A DNA stretch of 44,461 nucleotides from assembly GCA_017397805.1 (NCBI GenBank), contig JAFQHW010000030.1, positions 1-44,461 on the forward strand, written 5' to 3'. Shown here one piece after another: positions 7,945 through 14,552 of this stretch. Below the pieces are notes generated by a model, which saw nothing but the letters and a program-made list of their open reading frames with translations, was not told the DNA's origin and did no database searches. Positions within the stretch are counted from its first letter, which is position 1; each line of letters begins with the position of its first letter. The DNA is from Clostridia bacterium (GTDB lineage: Bacteria > Bacillota > Clostridia > Oscillospirales > CAG-382). Position numbers and translations under genes: made by a program.

Positions 7945-9333
7945 TTATGCCTCCTCAAATACTATCTTGTTCAAAGCGTTGATATAAGCTCTTATGCTTG
8001 CGGCAACTATATCTGTAGAGGTGCCGTTGCCTGAATAAAGCTTGCCGCCGTTGCGAAGTCTTACAAGAGCAGAACCCAACGCTTCCTTACCTTCCGTTAC
8101 GGATTGCACCTGAAAATCGTCCAATTCGTAGTGGTGACCGATGCACTGCTCGATGGCGCGGAAAGCGGAATCGATAGGGCCGTCACCGTCACTTACACCG
8201 CAGATTATCTCGTCGTTGCACTTTAAGGTTACCTGCGACATAGAGCTGGATACGTTGCTGCTGGTGGTGGTGTAGGTTTCAAAGTGATAAGTGGAGGGCG
8301 CTTGCATGGCAGAGCTTGCAATAACAGCCTCAAACTCTTTATAGCCAACGGTACCCTTCTTTTCGCAAACGCGCTTTAAAGCCTTATGTACGTTGCCCAC
8401 GTCAGAATCGGAAAGGTCGTAGCCCAAAACGCTTGCCGCCTGTGCTACCTGTGCAATGGTGCTGTCGGCATCAAGCAAAAGCTTCTTCTTTTCGCTGACG
8501 GTGCTTTCGTTTTCGTATGCCTCGTGGCTTATCTTTGAGAGCATATCGTCAATGCTTGCGTGTATCTTCGTGTTGTCAAGACCTATTTCCGCATCTATCT
8601 TGCCGGAGCAAACCTTCATGGCATCGGCTATCTTGCCCGTCAAAAGCACGTCTTTGCCCGCCATGGCGCATTTGATACCGTCTGCTCCCTTGGCGATAGC
8701 GGCAACGGCAGATGCTACTGCCATATTGATACCGTCGGAAACCTGAACGTAAACGGGCACGTTCACCGCCGCCTTAACGGCTTCGGTAAGTGCGGCAATC
8801 TCTTCGGGGGCGGAAACTCCCGCATCGTCGCAAACGGTTATAACCGTAGCGCCGTTGGCAACGGCTTCCTTAGCGGCAGTAATAATAAAGTCAAGCTCTG
8901 CGCGGGTAGCGTCAAGAGCAGAAAACTCTACGTCATCGCAAAGTCCCTTTGCCGCCTTAACAAGCTCCCCGATTTTCGCCAGCATTTTATCTGCCTTAAC
9001 GTGGTAAACGTACTCCATCTGAACGGTGGAAACGGGAAGCTCTACCTGCAGACGGGGATTCTTTGCCATCTTTACGGATTCCCACGCATCAACCGCGGAT
9101 GCAACCGTGGAGCCTACGGAGATGGCAACAACTGCGTTTTGAACGTTCTGTGCGATGGTCTTATATATAATAGTGTCCTCACGAACAGACTTTATTGCAG
9201 GTAATTCAACCGCATCCGCTCCGATGGCGTCTGCACAGTTGGCAATAGCGGATTTTTCACGGAAGAGCAAGGATACTGCTCTGTCCTCGGAAAGCTTTTT
9301 AAGCGTAATATCGGTAACGTTTATTTTTCTCAT
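7945..9333 (-). CDS. LeuA-like protein lacking isopropylmalate synthase catalytic residues
   Basis: 462 aa. The N-terminal part follows the HMGL/isopropylmalate synthase barrel, and the C-terminal part (about 340-462) is a good LeuA allosteric domain (SDGDGPIDSAFRAIEQ, then YSGNGTSTDIVAASIRAY). The signature TTLRDGEQ is replaced by ITLKKLSEDRA, removing the catalytic Arg and metal Asp. The HxHND metal site is replaced by VYVQVSDG, and no GERAGN motif is seen. It is therefore unlikely to condense acetyl-CoA with a 2-oxoacid. Known LeuA domains of this type bind leucine, so a sensor or scaffold role is my inference. ATG 9333 has AAAGGGG upstream; an in-frame TTG at 9351 is less likely. It is the second gene of the operon, 34 bp after the MaoC-like gene. 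Confidence 0.82.
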   Translation of the reverse strand: MRKINVTDITLKKLSEDRAVSLLFREKSAIANCADAIGADAVELPAIKSVREDTIIYKTIAQNVQNAVVAISVGSTVASAVDAWESVKMAKNPRLQVELPVSTVQMEYVYHVKADKMLAKIGELVKAAKGLCDDVEFSALDATRAELDFIITAAKEAVANGATVITVCDDAGVSAPEEIAALTEAVKAAVNVPVYVQVSDGINMAVASAVAAIAKGADGIKCAMAGKDVLLTGKIADAMKVCSGKIDAEIGLDNTKIHASIDDMLSKISHEAYENESTVSEKKKLLLDADSTIAQVAQAASVLGYDLSDSDVGNVHKALKRVCEKKGTVGYKEFEAVIASSAMQAPSTYHFETYTTTSSNVSSSMSQVTLKCNDEIICGVSDGDGPIDSAFRAIEQCIGHHYELDDFQVQSVTEGKEALGSALVRLRNGGKLYSGNGTSTDIVAASIRAYINALNKIVFEEA

Positions 9334-9367
9334 TTTAAAAACCCCTTTCAATTAACGGTTCAATATA

Positions 9368-9805
9368 TTATATATTTACGGTTTTGCATTTTACTATGGC
9401 TTCGGTTACGTCTTTAAGTACCAGCTCGCCCTTTTGGTTGTAAACGTCGATGGAAACTTCAACAAGTCCGTTTCGTTCACTTCGTTTTACAAGCTTGGTT
9501 ATGGTGGCCTTGCCCGTCAGAACGTCGTCGGCAAATACAGGCTTTAGCCACTCGATTTTGGTGGATTTCCCCGCAAGCAGCTCGTTGCCGAAAAAATCGA
9601 CCTCAAGATACTTTGCCCAAACCGACATAAACGACATCACTCCCGGCGCGATAAGCTTGCCGAAGGGCGTGCTTTTTGCGTATTCCTCGTGGGTGTGCAG
9701 AGGGATGTTATCGTAATCGCGGGCAAAAGCCAACATCTTTTCCTTTTCAATAAGTGCGGGCTCGGTATCTACCGCCATTCCCAACCTAAGTTCGTCAAAA
9801 TACAT
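9368..9805 (-). CDS. MaoC-like acyl-CoA hydratase (hot-dog fold)
   Basis: 145 aa, typical for a single MaoC-like domain. The (R)-hydratase region is present as D-x-x-x-I-P-L-H-T-H-x-E-x-A, followed by PFGKLIAPG (residues about 25-50), close to the D-x-N-P-x-H-x-D...G family pattern. Such enzymes hydrate 2-enoyl-CoA to 3-hydroxyacyl-CoA, or act on mesaconyl/methylcrotonyl-type CoA esters; substrate is not predictable here. The start at 9805 is supported by AGAGGTG 5 bp upstream; an upstream in-frame start would run into the T-box terminator. It is the first gene of the T-box operon, followed by the LeuA-like and ligase fusion genes. Confidence 0.85.
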   Translation of the reverse strand: MYFDELRLGMAVDTEPALIEKEKMLAFARDYDNIPLHTHEEYAKSTPFGKLIAPGVMSFMSVWAKYLEVDFFGNELLAGKSTKIEWLKPVFADDVLTGKATITKLVKRSERNGLVEVSIDVYNQKGELVLKDVTEAIVKCKTVNI

Positions 9806-9828
9806 CAAAACACCTCTTTTGCTGTTAC

Positions 9829-9867
9829 AAAACAAAAACCGTCCCAAAGCCTTTGCTTTGAGACGGG
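9829..9867 (-). terminator. T-box leader attenuator terminator
   Basis: On the minus strand, CCCGTCTCAAAG pairs with CTTTGGGACGG and is followed by TTTTTGTTTT. It sits just after the T-box sequence and before the MaoC-like gene, as expected for a transcriptional attenuator. Confidence 0.88.
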
Positions 9868-10112
9868 TGATAATAAACACTCGCGGTACCACTCAAATTG
9901 CGGACACGTAATCCGCCACCTCTTCGAAGTCCGACAACTTCTATGCACTGACGTAGCATACACGGAGACCCCTACACACGGAAAGCTTCAGGTCCTCGGC
10001 TCGGAAGTGAGAGGACGAGGATATGCAACGCGCTGATTCGCACCAACCATCAGCTCTCTGTGCCGTTCTTCTCCAAGACCATTCTTCGTCATAGCCTTTA
10101 CTATTAAATTTG
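9829..10112 (-). promoter_or_regulatory. T-box leader (tRNA-sensing riboswitch)
   Basis: The conserved T-box GAGTGGTACCGCGAG lies at 9880-9895 (minus strand). Upstream come a stem III-like hairpin (GCGGA/TCCGC), and stem I with AGAGAG and the GATGGTTGGTGCGAATC distal hairpin. The stem I base can pair GGTCTT with AGGACC. After the GAA of the specifier loop the sequence reads GCTTT: counting one spacer base, as in glyQS and tyrS leaders, gives CUU (Leu); reading directly gives GCU (Ala). Uncharged tRNA would favour antitermination and expression of the three downstream genes. I favour leucine because of the LeuA-like gene, but the codon is not proven. Confidence 0.9.
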
Positions 10113-10118
10113 CTATGG

Positions 10119-10147
10119 ATTTTAGCACAAGGAACCCCCGTTGTCAA
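10119..10147 (-). promoter_or_regulatory. Promoter of the T-box operon
   Basis: Minus strand TTGACA-N17-TAAAAT, which puts the transcription start just before the T-box stem I. Confidence 0.78.
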
Positions 10148-10217
10148 GAGCTTTTTTGAAAAAATTTGCAAAAAACTCGGCAAAAATCAAAAAAATTCAC
10201 CTTCCGAACCCAATCCC

Positions 10218-10258
10218 ATGTAACAAAAGTGCCGATTCCGGCAAAAATTTTAGATGGA
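10218..10258 (+). repeat. 41-bp direct repeat copy 1 upstream of ATPase gene
   Basis: Begins ATGTAACAAAAGTGCCG and ends TAGATGGA. It contains the small dyad TGCCGA/CGGCA. A near-identical copy starts 76 bp later; the two frame the promoter at 10263-10291. Confidence 0.85.
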
Positions 10259-10262
10259 AAGC

Positions 10263-10291
10263 TTGACATTCTCTATATTTCGTTATACAAT
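10263..10291 (+). promoter_or_regulatory. Promoter of first DUF4143 ATPase gene
   Basis: TTGACA-N17-TACAAT lying exactly between the two 41-bp repeats. The predicted transcript start falls inside repeat copy 2, so a repeat-binding protein could block it. Confidence 0.8.
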
Positions 10292-10293
10292 GT

Positions 10294-10334
10294 ATGTAAC
10301 AAAAGTGCCGATTTCGGCAAAAATATTAGATGGA
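10294..10334 (+). repeat. 41-bp direct repeat copy 2
   Basis: Differs from copy 1 at only a few positions (GATTTCGGC instead of GATTCCGGC, and ATATTAG instead of TTTTAG). It ends within the GGAGG ribosome binding site of the ATPase gene. Confidence 0.85.
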
Positions 10335-10342
10335 GGTGCGTT

Positions 10343-11644
10343 ATGGAGATAAAAAGGGACGTGTATTTGAACAGACTTATCGTGCGGAAACATAATGGAT
10401 TCATCAAGGTCATCACCGGAATCCGCAGAAGCGGAAAATCGTATTTGCTTAACAGCTTGTTTTATAATCATTTGATAAACGAAGGTGTTGCCGAAGACCG
10501 TATAATAAAATTTGCCTTTGACACGGCGGAGGACCTGTTAAAGATCGGTGAAAACCCAATAGTCCTTGATAACGAGCGTGAGGACCGAAAGGTGGACCCC
10601 TCCAAGTTTTTGAATTGGCTGCAACCGCAGTTAACGGGCGAAGGCGCGTATTACATCCTGTTGGACGAGGTTCAAAAGCTCGGTGCCTTTGAATCCGTGC
10701 TTAACGGATTTCTTCGCAAAAGCAATCTTGACGTGTACGTCACCGGCAGTAATTCCAAATTTTTATCAAAGGACATTCTGACCGAGTTTGAAGGGAGAGG
10801 GGATGAAATTCACGTTTTGCCGCTTTCTTTCTCGGAGTATTACGAATTTAAAAAAGGGGATAAAAGCGAGGCTTTTGACGATTATTCCGTGTACGGCGGA
10901 CTCCCCGCAGTGGCGCTTATGGCAACGGAGGAGCAAAAGTCGCAGTATCTTATATCGCAAATGAAAAACCTTTATCTTCGTGATATTACGGCTCGATACG
11001 GATTGAAGGACGATACGGCGATAGGCGAGGTTCTTGACGTGGTCGCTTCCGGTATATCCGCTTTGACCAACCCCAGAAACATTGCCAACACCATAAATAC
11101 CGTTCACGGCGTCAATATTTGCAGTACCACGGTGGACCGTTATATAGGTCACATGGAAGACGCCTTTATGCTTACCCGCGTAAAGAGGTATAACGTTAAA
11201 GGCAGAAAATATATCGGCACACCCTATAAGATATATTTTGAGGACGTGGGGTTGCGTAACGCGCGATTAAGCTTCCGACAGATCGAAGGCACCCATATTA
11301 TGGAGAACGTTATTTATAACGAGCTTCGTTACAGAGGATATCAGGTGGACGTTGGGGTGGTGGAAAGCCGTGAGATCGACGGCGAAGGGAAAGAGGTAAG
11401 AGTGCAGAGGGAAATTGATTTTATTGCCACCCTCGGCAGTAAAAAATACTATATCCAATCCGCGTACGCCATACCCGACCGTGAGAAGTACGAGCAAGAA
11501 ACCGCTTCTTTCGATAAGACCATGGATTCTTTTAAAAAGATCATCATAGTGGAAAAAAGCACGAAGCCCCGCCGAGATGAAAAAGGATACGTTATGATGG
11601 GCATTAAGGAGTTCTTGCTGGATAAGGACAGCCTTGAAGCTTAA
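10343..11644 (+). CDS. AAA_14 / DUF4143 ATPase
   Basis: 433 aa. P-loop GIRRSGKS near residues 26-33, Walker B YYILLDEVQ, and sensor-like TGSNSKFLS, followed by the DUF4143 C-terminal half with a winged-helix-like middle. The C-terminal restriction-like motif is atypical: REIDFIA is present but the usual EVK strand reads YIQSA, a variant seen in this family. The function of these ATPases is not established; they are common multi-copy accessory genes in anaerobes. ATG 10343 is chosen because GGAGGTG lies 6 bp upstream; an in-frame start at 10166 would put the promoter and repeats inside the protein. It stands alone, ending at the terminator at 11657. Confidence 0.88.
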   Translation: MEIKRDVYLNRLIVRKHNGFIKVITGIRRSGKSYLLNSLFYNHLINEGVAEDRIIKFAFDTAEDLLKIGENPIVLDNEREDRKVDPSKFLNWLQPQLTGEGAYYILLDEVQKLGAFESVLNGFLRKSNLDVYVTGSNSKFLSKDILTEFEGRGDEIHVLPLSFSEYYEFKKGDKSEAFDDYSVYGGLPAVALMATEEQKSQYLISQMKNLYLRDITARYGLKDDTAIGEVLDVVASGISALTNPRNIANTINTVHGVNICSTTVDRYIGHMEDAFMLTRVKRYNVKGRKYIGTPYKIYFEDVGLRNARLSFRQIEGTHIMENVIYNELRYRGYQVDVGVVESREIDGEGKEVRVQREIDFIATLGSKKYYIQSAYAIPDREKYEQETASFDKTMDSFKKIIIVEKSTKPRRDEKGYVMMGIKEFLLDKDSLEA

Positions 11645-11656
11645 TTGAATAAATGC

Positions 11657-11695
11657 AAAAATCCGATGAGGAACTGTTCCCCGTCGGATTTTTTG
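11657..11695 (+). terminator. Rho-independent terminator
   Basis: AAAAATCCGA and TCGGATTTTTT arms with an inner GGAAC/GTTCC stem. It lies 13 bp after the ATPase stop. Confidence 0.85.
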
Positions 11696-11747
11696 TTTGG
11701 AATCCTATCTTCAATTATGACCGAACCCCCGGTTAACGGCGGGCAGA

Positions 11748-11978
11748 TCAATCTTCTTCCAACAACTTGGAGGGAGATATTTTTAATACCTGTGCGATTT
11801 TGAACAGTGTTTCAAGAGAAACACCCCGAACTGTGCCCGTACCTTCAACTTGCCCTACGAAACTGACACTTTTTCCTATAAGCTCGGCAAAATATTCCTG
11901 AGTATAACCTGCTTTTCTTCTGTAATATGCAATTTTCAAGCCGAGAGTAATATATTTGTCCGCAAATTCCGTGTTCAT
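11748..11978 (-). CDS. XRE-family helix-turn-helix regulator
   Basis: 76 aa, essentially one Cro/C1-type HTH domain: LGLKIAYYRRKAGYTQEYFAE, then a turn and the recognition helix (KSVSFVGQVE), ending in the usual LFKIAQVLKISPSKLL helix. It probably acts as a small DNA-binding repressor. The start at 11978 has GGGGAGA 5 bp upstream. It is divergent from the SLOG gene at 12114 with a 135-bp shared promoter region, so it may control that gene and itself. Confidence 0.85.
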   Translation of the reverse strand: MNTEFADKYITLGLKIAYYRRKAGYTQEYFAELIGKSVSFVGQVEGTGTVRGVSLETLFKIAQVLKISPSKLLEED

Positions 11979-12048
11979 CGTATCTCCCCTTTTTCTATAT
12001 TTTATCGAAAAAGGCGAGAATTTATTATAAGATACGGTTGCAGATATA

Positions 12049-12077
12049 TTTACTTTAAGTGAAAGATAGTTTATAAT
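12049..12077 (+). promoter_or_regulatory. Promoter of the SLOG gene
   Basis: TTTACT-N17-TATAAT ending 36 bp before the SLOG start, in the region shared with the divergent XRE gene. Confidence 0.65.
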
Positions 12078-12113
12078 AATTAAATGATCTTTTACTTTGA
12101 AGAGGGGATTGGC

Positions 12114-12590
12114 ATGAGGGAAAATACTTGTTGCTTCATAGGGCACAGAACCATAAACGAAACCGAAGAGCTGAAAAACGAGCTGACGGAGCTTACGGAA
12201 AGGCTGATTGCGGAAAAAGGGGTGGACGCCTTTCTGTTCGGCAGTAAAAGCCGTTTTGACGGTCTGTGTCTGGAGACAGTGACCGTCCTTAAAGAAAAAT
12301 ACCCCCACGTAAGACGAATCTACGTGAGAGCAGAATTCCCCGAAATAAGCGAGGACTACGAAGCCTATTTGCTCGCCTTCTACGAGGACACCTATTATCC
12401 CGAAAAGCTGACGGGGGCGGGCAAAGCCGCCTACGTACGGCGCAACCGCGAGATGGTTGACGGCAGTAAATATTGCGTTTTTTACTATGATGAGAGCTGC
12501 GTGCCCACCGCCCGCAAAAGCGGCACCAAGCTTGCCCTCGACTACGCCGCCAAGCAAGGAAAAGAGATTTTTGTGTTGAAAAGCAAGTGA
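12114..12590 (+). CDS. SLOG-family protein (DUF1273/YpsA-like)
   Basis: 158 aa. The N-terminal CCFIGHRTI, the central FGSKSRFDGLCLETV and the C-terminal SGTKLALDYAAKQGK segments match the Rossmann-like SLOG superfamily, thought to bind nucleotide-type ligands. Some members are linked to stress or defence signalling; no catalytic role can be given here. The start at 12114 follows AGAGGGG at good spacing; an in-frame start at 12084 lacks one. It is divergent from the XRE regulator and convergent with the toxin gene 16 bp downstream. Confidence 0.82.
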   Translation: MRENTCCFIGHRTINETEELKNELTELTERLIAEKGVDAFLFGSKSRFDGLCLETVTVLKEKYPHVRRIYVRAEFPEISEDYEAYLLAFYEDTYYPEKLTGAGKAAYVRRNREMVDGSKYCVFYYDESCVPTARKSGTKLALDYAAKQGKEIFVLKSK

Positions 12591-12606
12591 ATCGCGCCCG
12601 GCTTGA

Positions 12607-12900
12607 TCAGTTCTTCATATATCTTTTAAGCTCGTCATAAAAATTTTCGCGGGTGCCCGCCATTATTACAACGATAATCTTGTTTTCTGCGTACTCCACC
12701 CTGTAGGCAAGCTCGTAGTTGGTTTTGTTGTAAAAAATATCGTAACCGTAAACACCGTAAAGGTCGCCGCTTTTGGCTTCTCCGACGGTGTGGTCTGCTC
12801 TGATCTTGTCAATGGCTTCTCGGTACAGACCTTTAAGCTTTTTATCCTTCAGCTTTTTTAAAAACTTTGCCGCGGGAGGCAAGAATATGACCTCAGTCAT
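12607..12900 (-). CDS. RelE/ParE-superfamily toxin
   Basis: 97 aa, the usual size for a RelE/YafQ-like type II toxin (ribosome-dependent mRNA endonuclease in characterised members). It has a basic N-terminal helical region (FLKKLKDKKLKG), a central strand pattern ending in YELAYRVEY, and the C-terminal GTRENFYDELKRY where catalytic basic and aromatic residues lie in the family. Its ATG is 3 bp after the antitoxin stop, and its ribosome binding site (GAGGAGGAA) is inside the antitoxin 3' end, so the pair is co-translated. Confidence 0.83.
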   Translation of the reverse strand: MTEVIFLPPAAKFLKKLKDKKLKGLYREAIDKIRADHTVGEAKSGDLYGVYGYDIFYNKTNYELAYRVEYAENKIIVVIMAGTRENFYDELKRYMKN

Positions 12901-12903
12901 GCT

Positions 12904-13281
12904 TCATTCCTCCTCGTTTCCGAAAACGTCGTCGTAGGAATAGTATTCCCCCATACCGTTTGCCGCATCCTCGGCTTTTGCTATCACGGCTTCTACGGCG
13001 GGGCGCACCTGTGCTTGCTTTTCTTTGAAGCGCAACAGAAGCTCGTCGCCGGAAAGCCCTTGCTTGATAAGGTCGGCAAGTATCTGTTCGGCAAATTCTC
13101 CGCCCGTATTACGGCTTGCGGGGCGAATTATAAGCTCGTTTCCGCGCACGATGCATTCCGCTTCGTCCGTAAAGCCAAGGGCGGCAAAAAACTTCTGCGG
13201 TATGGTAATTTGCCGCTTGGAAGAGATGCTTACTATCTTTTTGTCCATGGTAGATTTACCTTTCAGTGTCGCCGTATCCAT
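12904..13281 (-). CDS. AbrB/MazE-type antitoxin
   Basis: 125 aa. Residues about 14-55 form a SpoVT/AbrB swapped-hairpin DNA-binding domain (ISSKRQITIPQKFFAALGF, then ECIVRGNELIIRP). The acidic, helical C-terminus is expected to wrap and neutralise the toxin encoded next. The start at 13281 has AAAGGAG 6 bp upstream. Such antitoxins repress their own promoter; a 46-bp inverted repeat covers the promoter here. Confidence 0.85.
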   Translation of the reverse strand: MDTATLKGKSTMDKKIVSISSKRQITIPQKFFAALGFTDEAECIVRGNELIIRPASRNTGGEFAEQILADLIKQGLSGDELLLRFKEKQAQVRPAVEAVIAKAEDAANGMGEYYSYDDVFGNEEE

Positions 13282-13311
13282 TTTATGCTCCTTTACAGTA
13301 TATGCGTTTTC

Positions 13312-13357
13312 ATAGTAAAAATTCTTGGTTTCTTTGTTTCCGAGAATATTTTACTAT
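13312..13357 (-). promoter_or_regulatory. Inverted-repeat operator of the toxin-antitoxin operon
   Basis: Arms of about 17 bp (ATAGTAAAAATTCTTGG and its near-complement CCGAGAATATTTTACTAT) flank an 11-bp centre and overlap the -10 box and the transcript start. Confidence 0.7.
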
Positions 13358-13376
13358 ATTTTTTTCGGTTTGTCAA
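13348..13376 (-). promoter_or_regulatory. Promoter of the toxin-antitoxin operon
   Basis: Minus strand TTGACA-N17-TAAAAT, overlapped by the inverted repeat at 13312-13357. Confidence 0.78.
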
Positions 13377-13435
13377 TAGTTGCGGTTTTCGTTTTTTTGT
13401 GGTATAATTTATAAAAAATCAGGAGGTGCGTACGG

Positions 13436-14293
13436 ATGAACGAAAAGCCGTTGATTGACAGATTGGCTGAAGAGGCGCAAAAAGGAAAAGGTACTTACTA
13501 CAAAATAGCCGTTATTGAAAACGGCAAGCCGCAGACGGCGGTAATAAGGCGCGCAAGCGGAGCGCAAAACGGTTATTCCGTTGCCAAGACTTTTACCGCA
13601 ACCGCTATCGGTATGCTGGCAGACGAGAAGCTTCTGAGGTTTGACGAGAAGGTCTGCGATATTCTGCGTGACCTGTTGCCCGCGGATATGGACCCAAAAT
13701 GGGAGCATATGACGGTGCATCATCTGCTCAAGCACAGCGCGGGGTTTCCGTCGGGCTACTTAGACATCGATTGCGCGGACCATACCGATATTGCGGGGGA
13801 TGACTACCTCGGCTATTTACTGCGCACCGAGTTGAGCTACGTACCGGGGAGCGAGAGCCGATACACCGACGCGGCGTATTATCTGCTTTCCCGCGTGTTT
13901 ACCGCAAAAAGCGGTGAGAAGATGGATGATTATCTGCTTAGGAAGCTGTTTTATCCCTTGGGGTTCAGGGAAATGGCGTGGAGCAAGTGCCCCATGGGAT
14001 ACCCTATGGGCGCTACGGGATTGTACGTTTATACCGAGGATATGGTAAAGCTTGGTGAGCTGTACCTGAACCGCGGGGTATATGACGGCAAACGTATCCT
14101 TTCGGAGGAGTGGGTGGATACCGCGATCCGTGAGGGGTACGCGCTTACGAAAACCGACGGCGGCGGTTACGGCAAAGGCGGGATGTACGGGCAGATGCTT
14201 ATTTTTTATCCACAACGGAAGCTGGCGGTTGCCTACCATTCCTTCGGCGGCGACGGACTCGTGCCTTATCTTGATTCCCTTTCCGAGAATTAA
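13436..14293 (+). CDS. Serine hydrolase, beta-lactamase/PBP fold
   Basis: 285 aa, no signal peptide seen. The S-x-x-K nucleophile motif is SVAK (near residue 49), preceded by a short N-terminal region. YTDAAYYLLS at about 143 fits the Y-x-N-like second motif, and GYGKGGMYGQM near the C-terminus fits the third (H/K-x-G) region. Members (beta-lactamase/AmpH/EstB type) hydrolyse esters, amides or D-amino-acid peptides; the substrate is not predictable. AGGAGG precedes the ATG. It is shorter than many family members but ends in the normal strand region. Confidence 0.82.
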   Translation: MNEKPLIDRLAEEAQKGKGTYYKIAVIENGKPQTAVIRRASGAQNGYSVAKTFTATAIGMLADEKLLRFDEKVCDILRDLLPADMDPKWEHMTVHHLLKHSAGFPSGYLDIDCADHTDIAGDDYLGYLLRTELSYVPGSESRYTDAAYYLLSRVFTAKSGEKMDDYLLRKLFYPLGFREMAWSKCPMGYPMGATGLYVYTEDMVKLGELYLNRGVYDGKRILSEEWVDTAIREGYALTKTDGGGYGKGGMYGQMLIFYPQRKLAVAYHSFGGDGLVPYLDSLSEN

Positions 14294-14327
14294 GCCGCAA
14301 ATTCAAAAAACTTTACGGTTATCCGAA

Positions 14328-14369
14328 GCACCGCCTTTGGGGTGGATGTGCCCCGAAAGCGGTGTTTTT
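14328..14369 (+). terminator. Terminator, homologous to the one at 16942
   Basis: GCACCGC...GCGGTGTTTTT with an inner GGGG/CCCC stem and loop TGGATGTG. The sequence closely resembles the hairpin at 16942-16988. Confidence 0.82.
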
Positions 14370-14498
14370 ACGGTTTTTAATACCTCGGCGAATTATAATT
14401 CGTTATGCAGTTTTGTAGTTAGCAACAGAAAAACACAATAATAGACGGTAAAAACGAATTATATCCAATAAATATTACAAGTATACTTACAATATTTC

Positions 14499-14527
14499 TT
14501 GACAAAGATTGATTTTTATGCTACAAT
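14499..14527 (+). promoter_or_regulatory. Promoter of second DUF4143 ATPase gene
   Basis: TTGACA-N17-TACAAT, the same hexamers and spacing as the promoter at 10263. A perfect 14-bp palindrome CGAATTATAATTCG lies about 95 bp upstream at 14391-14404. Confidence 0.8.
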
Positions 14528-14552
14528 GCGTTCGAAAGGAGCTTGGTGAGTT

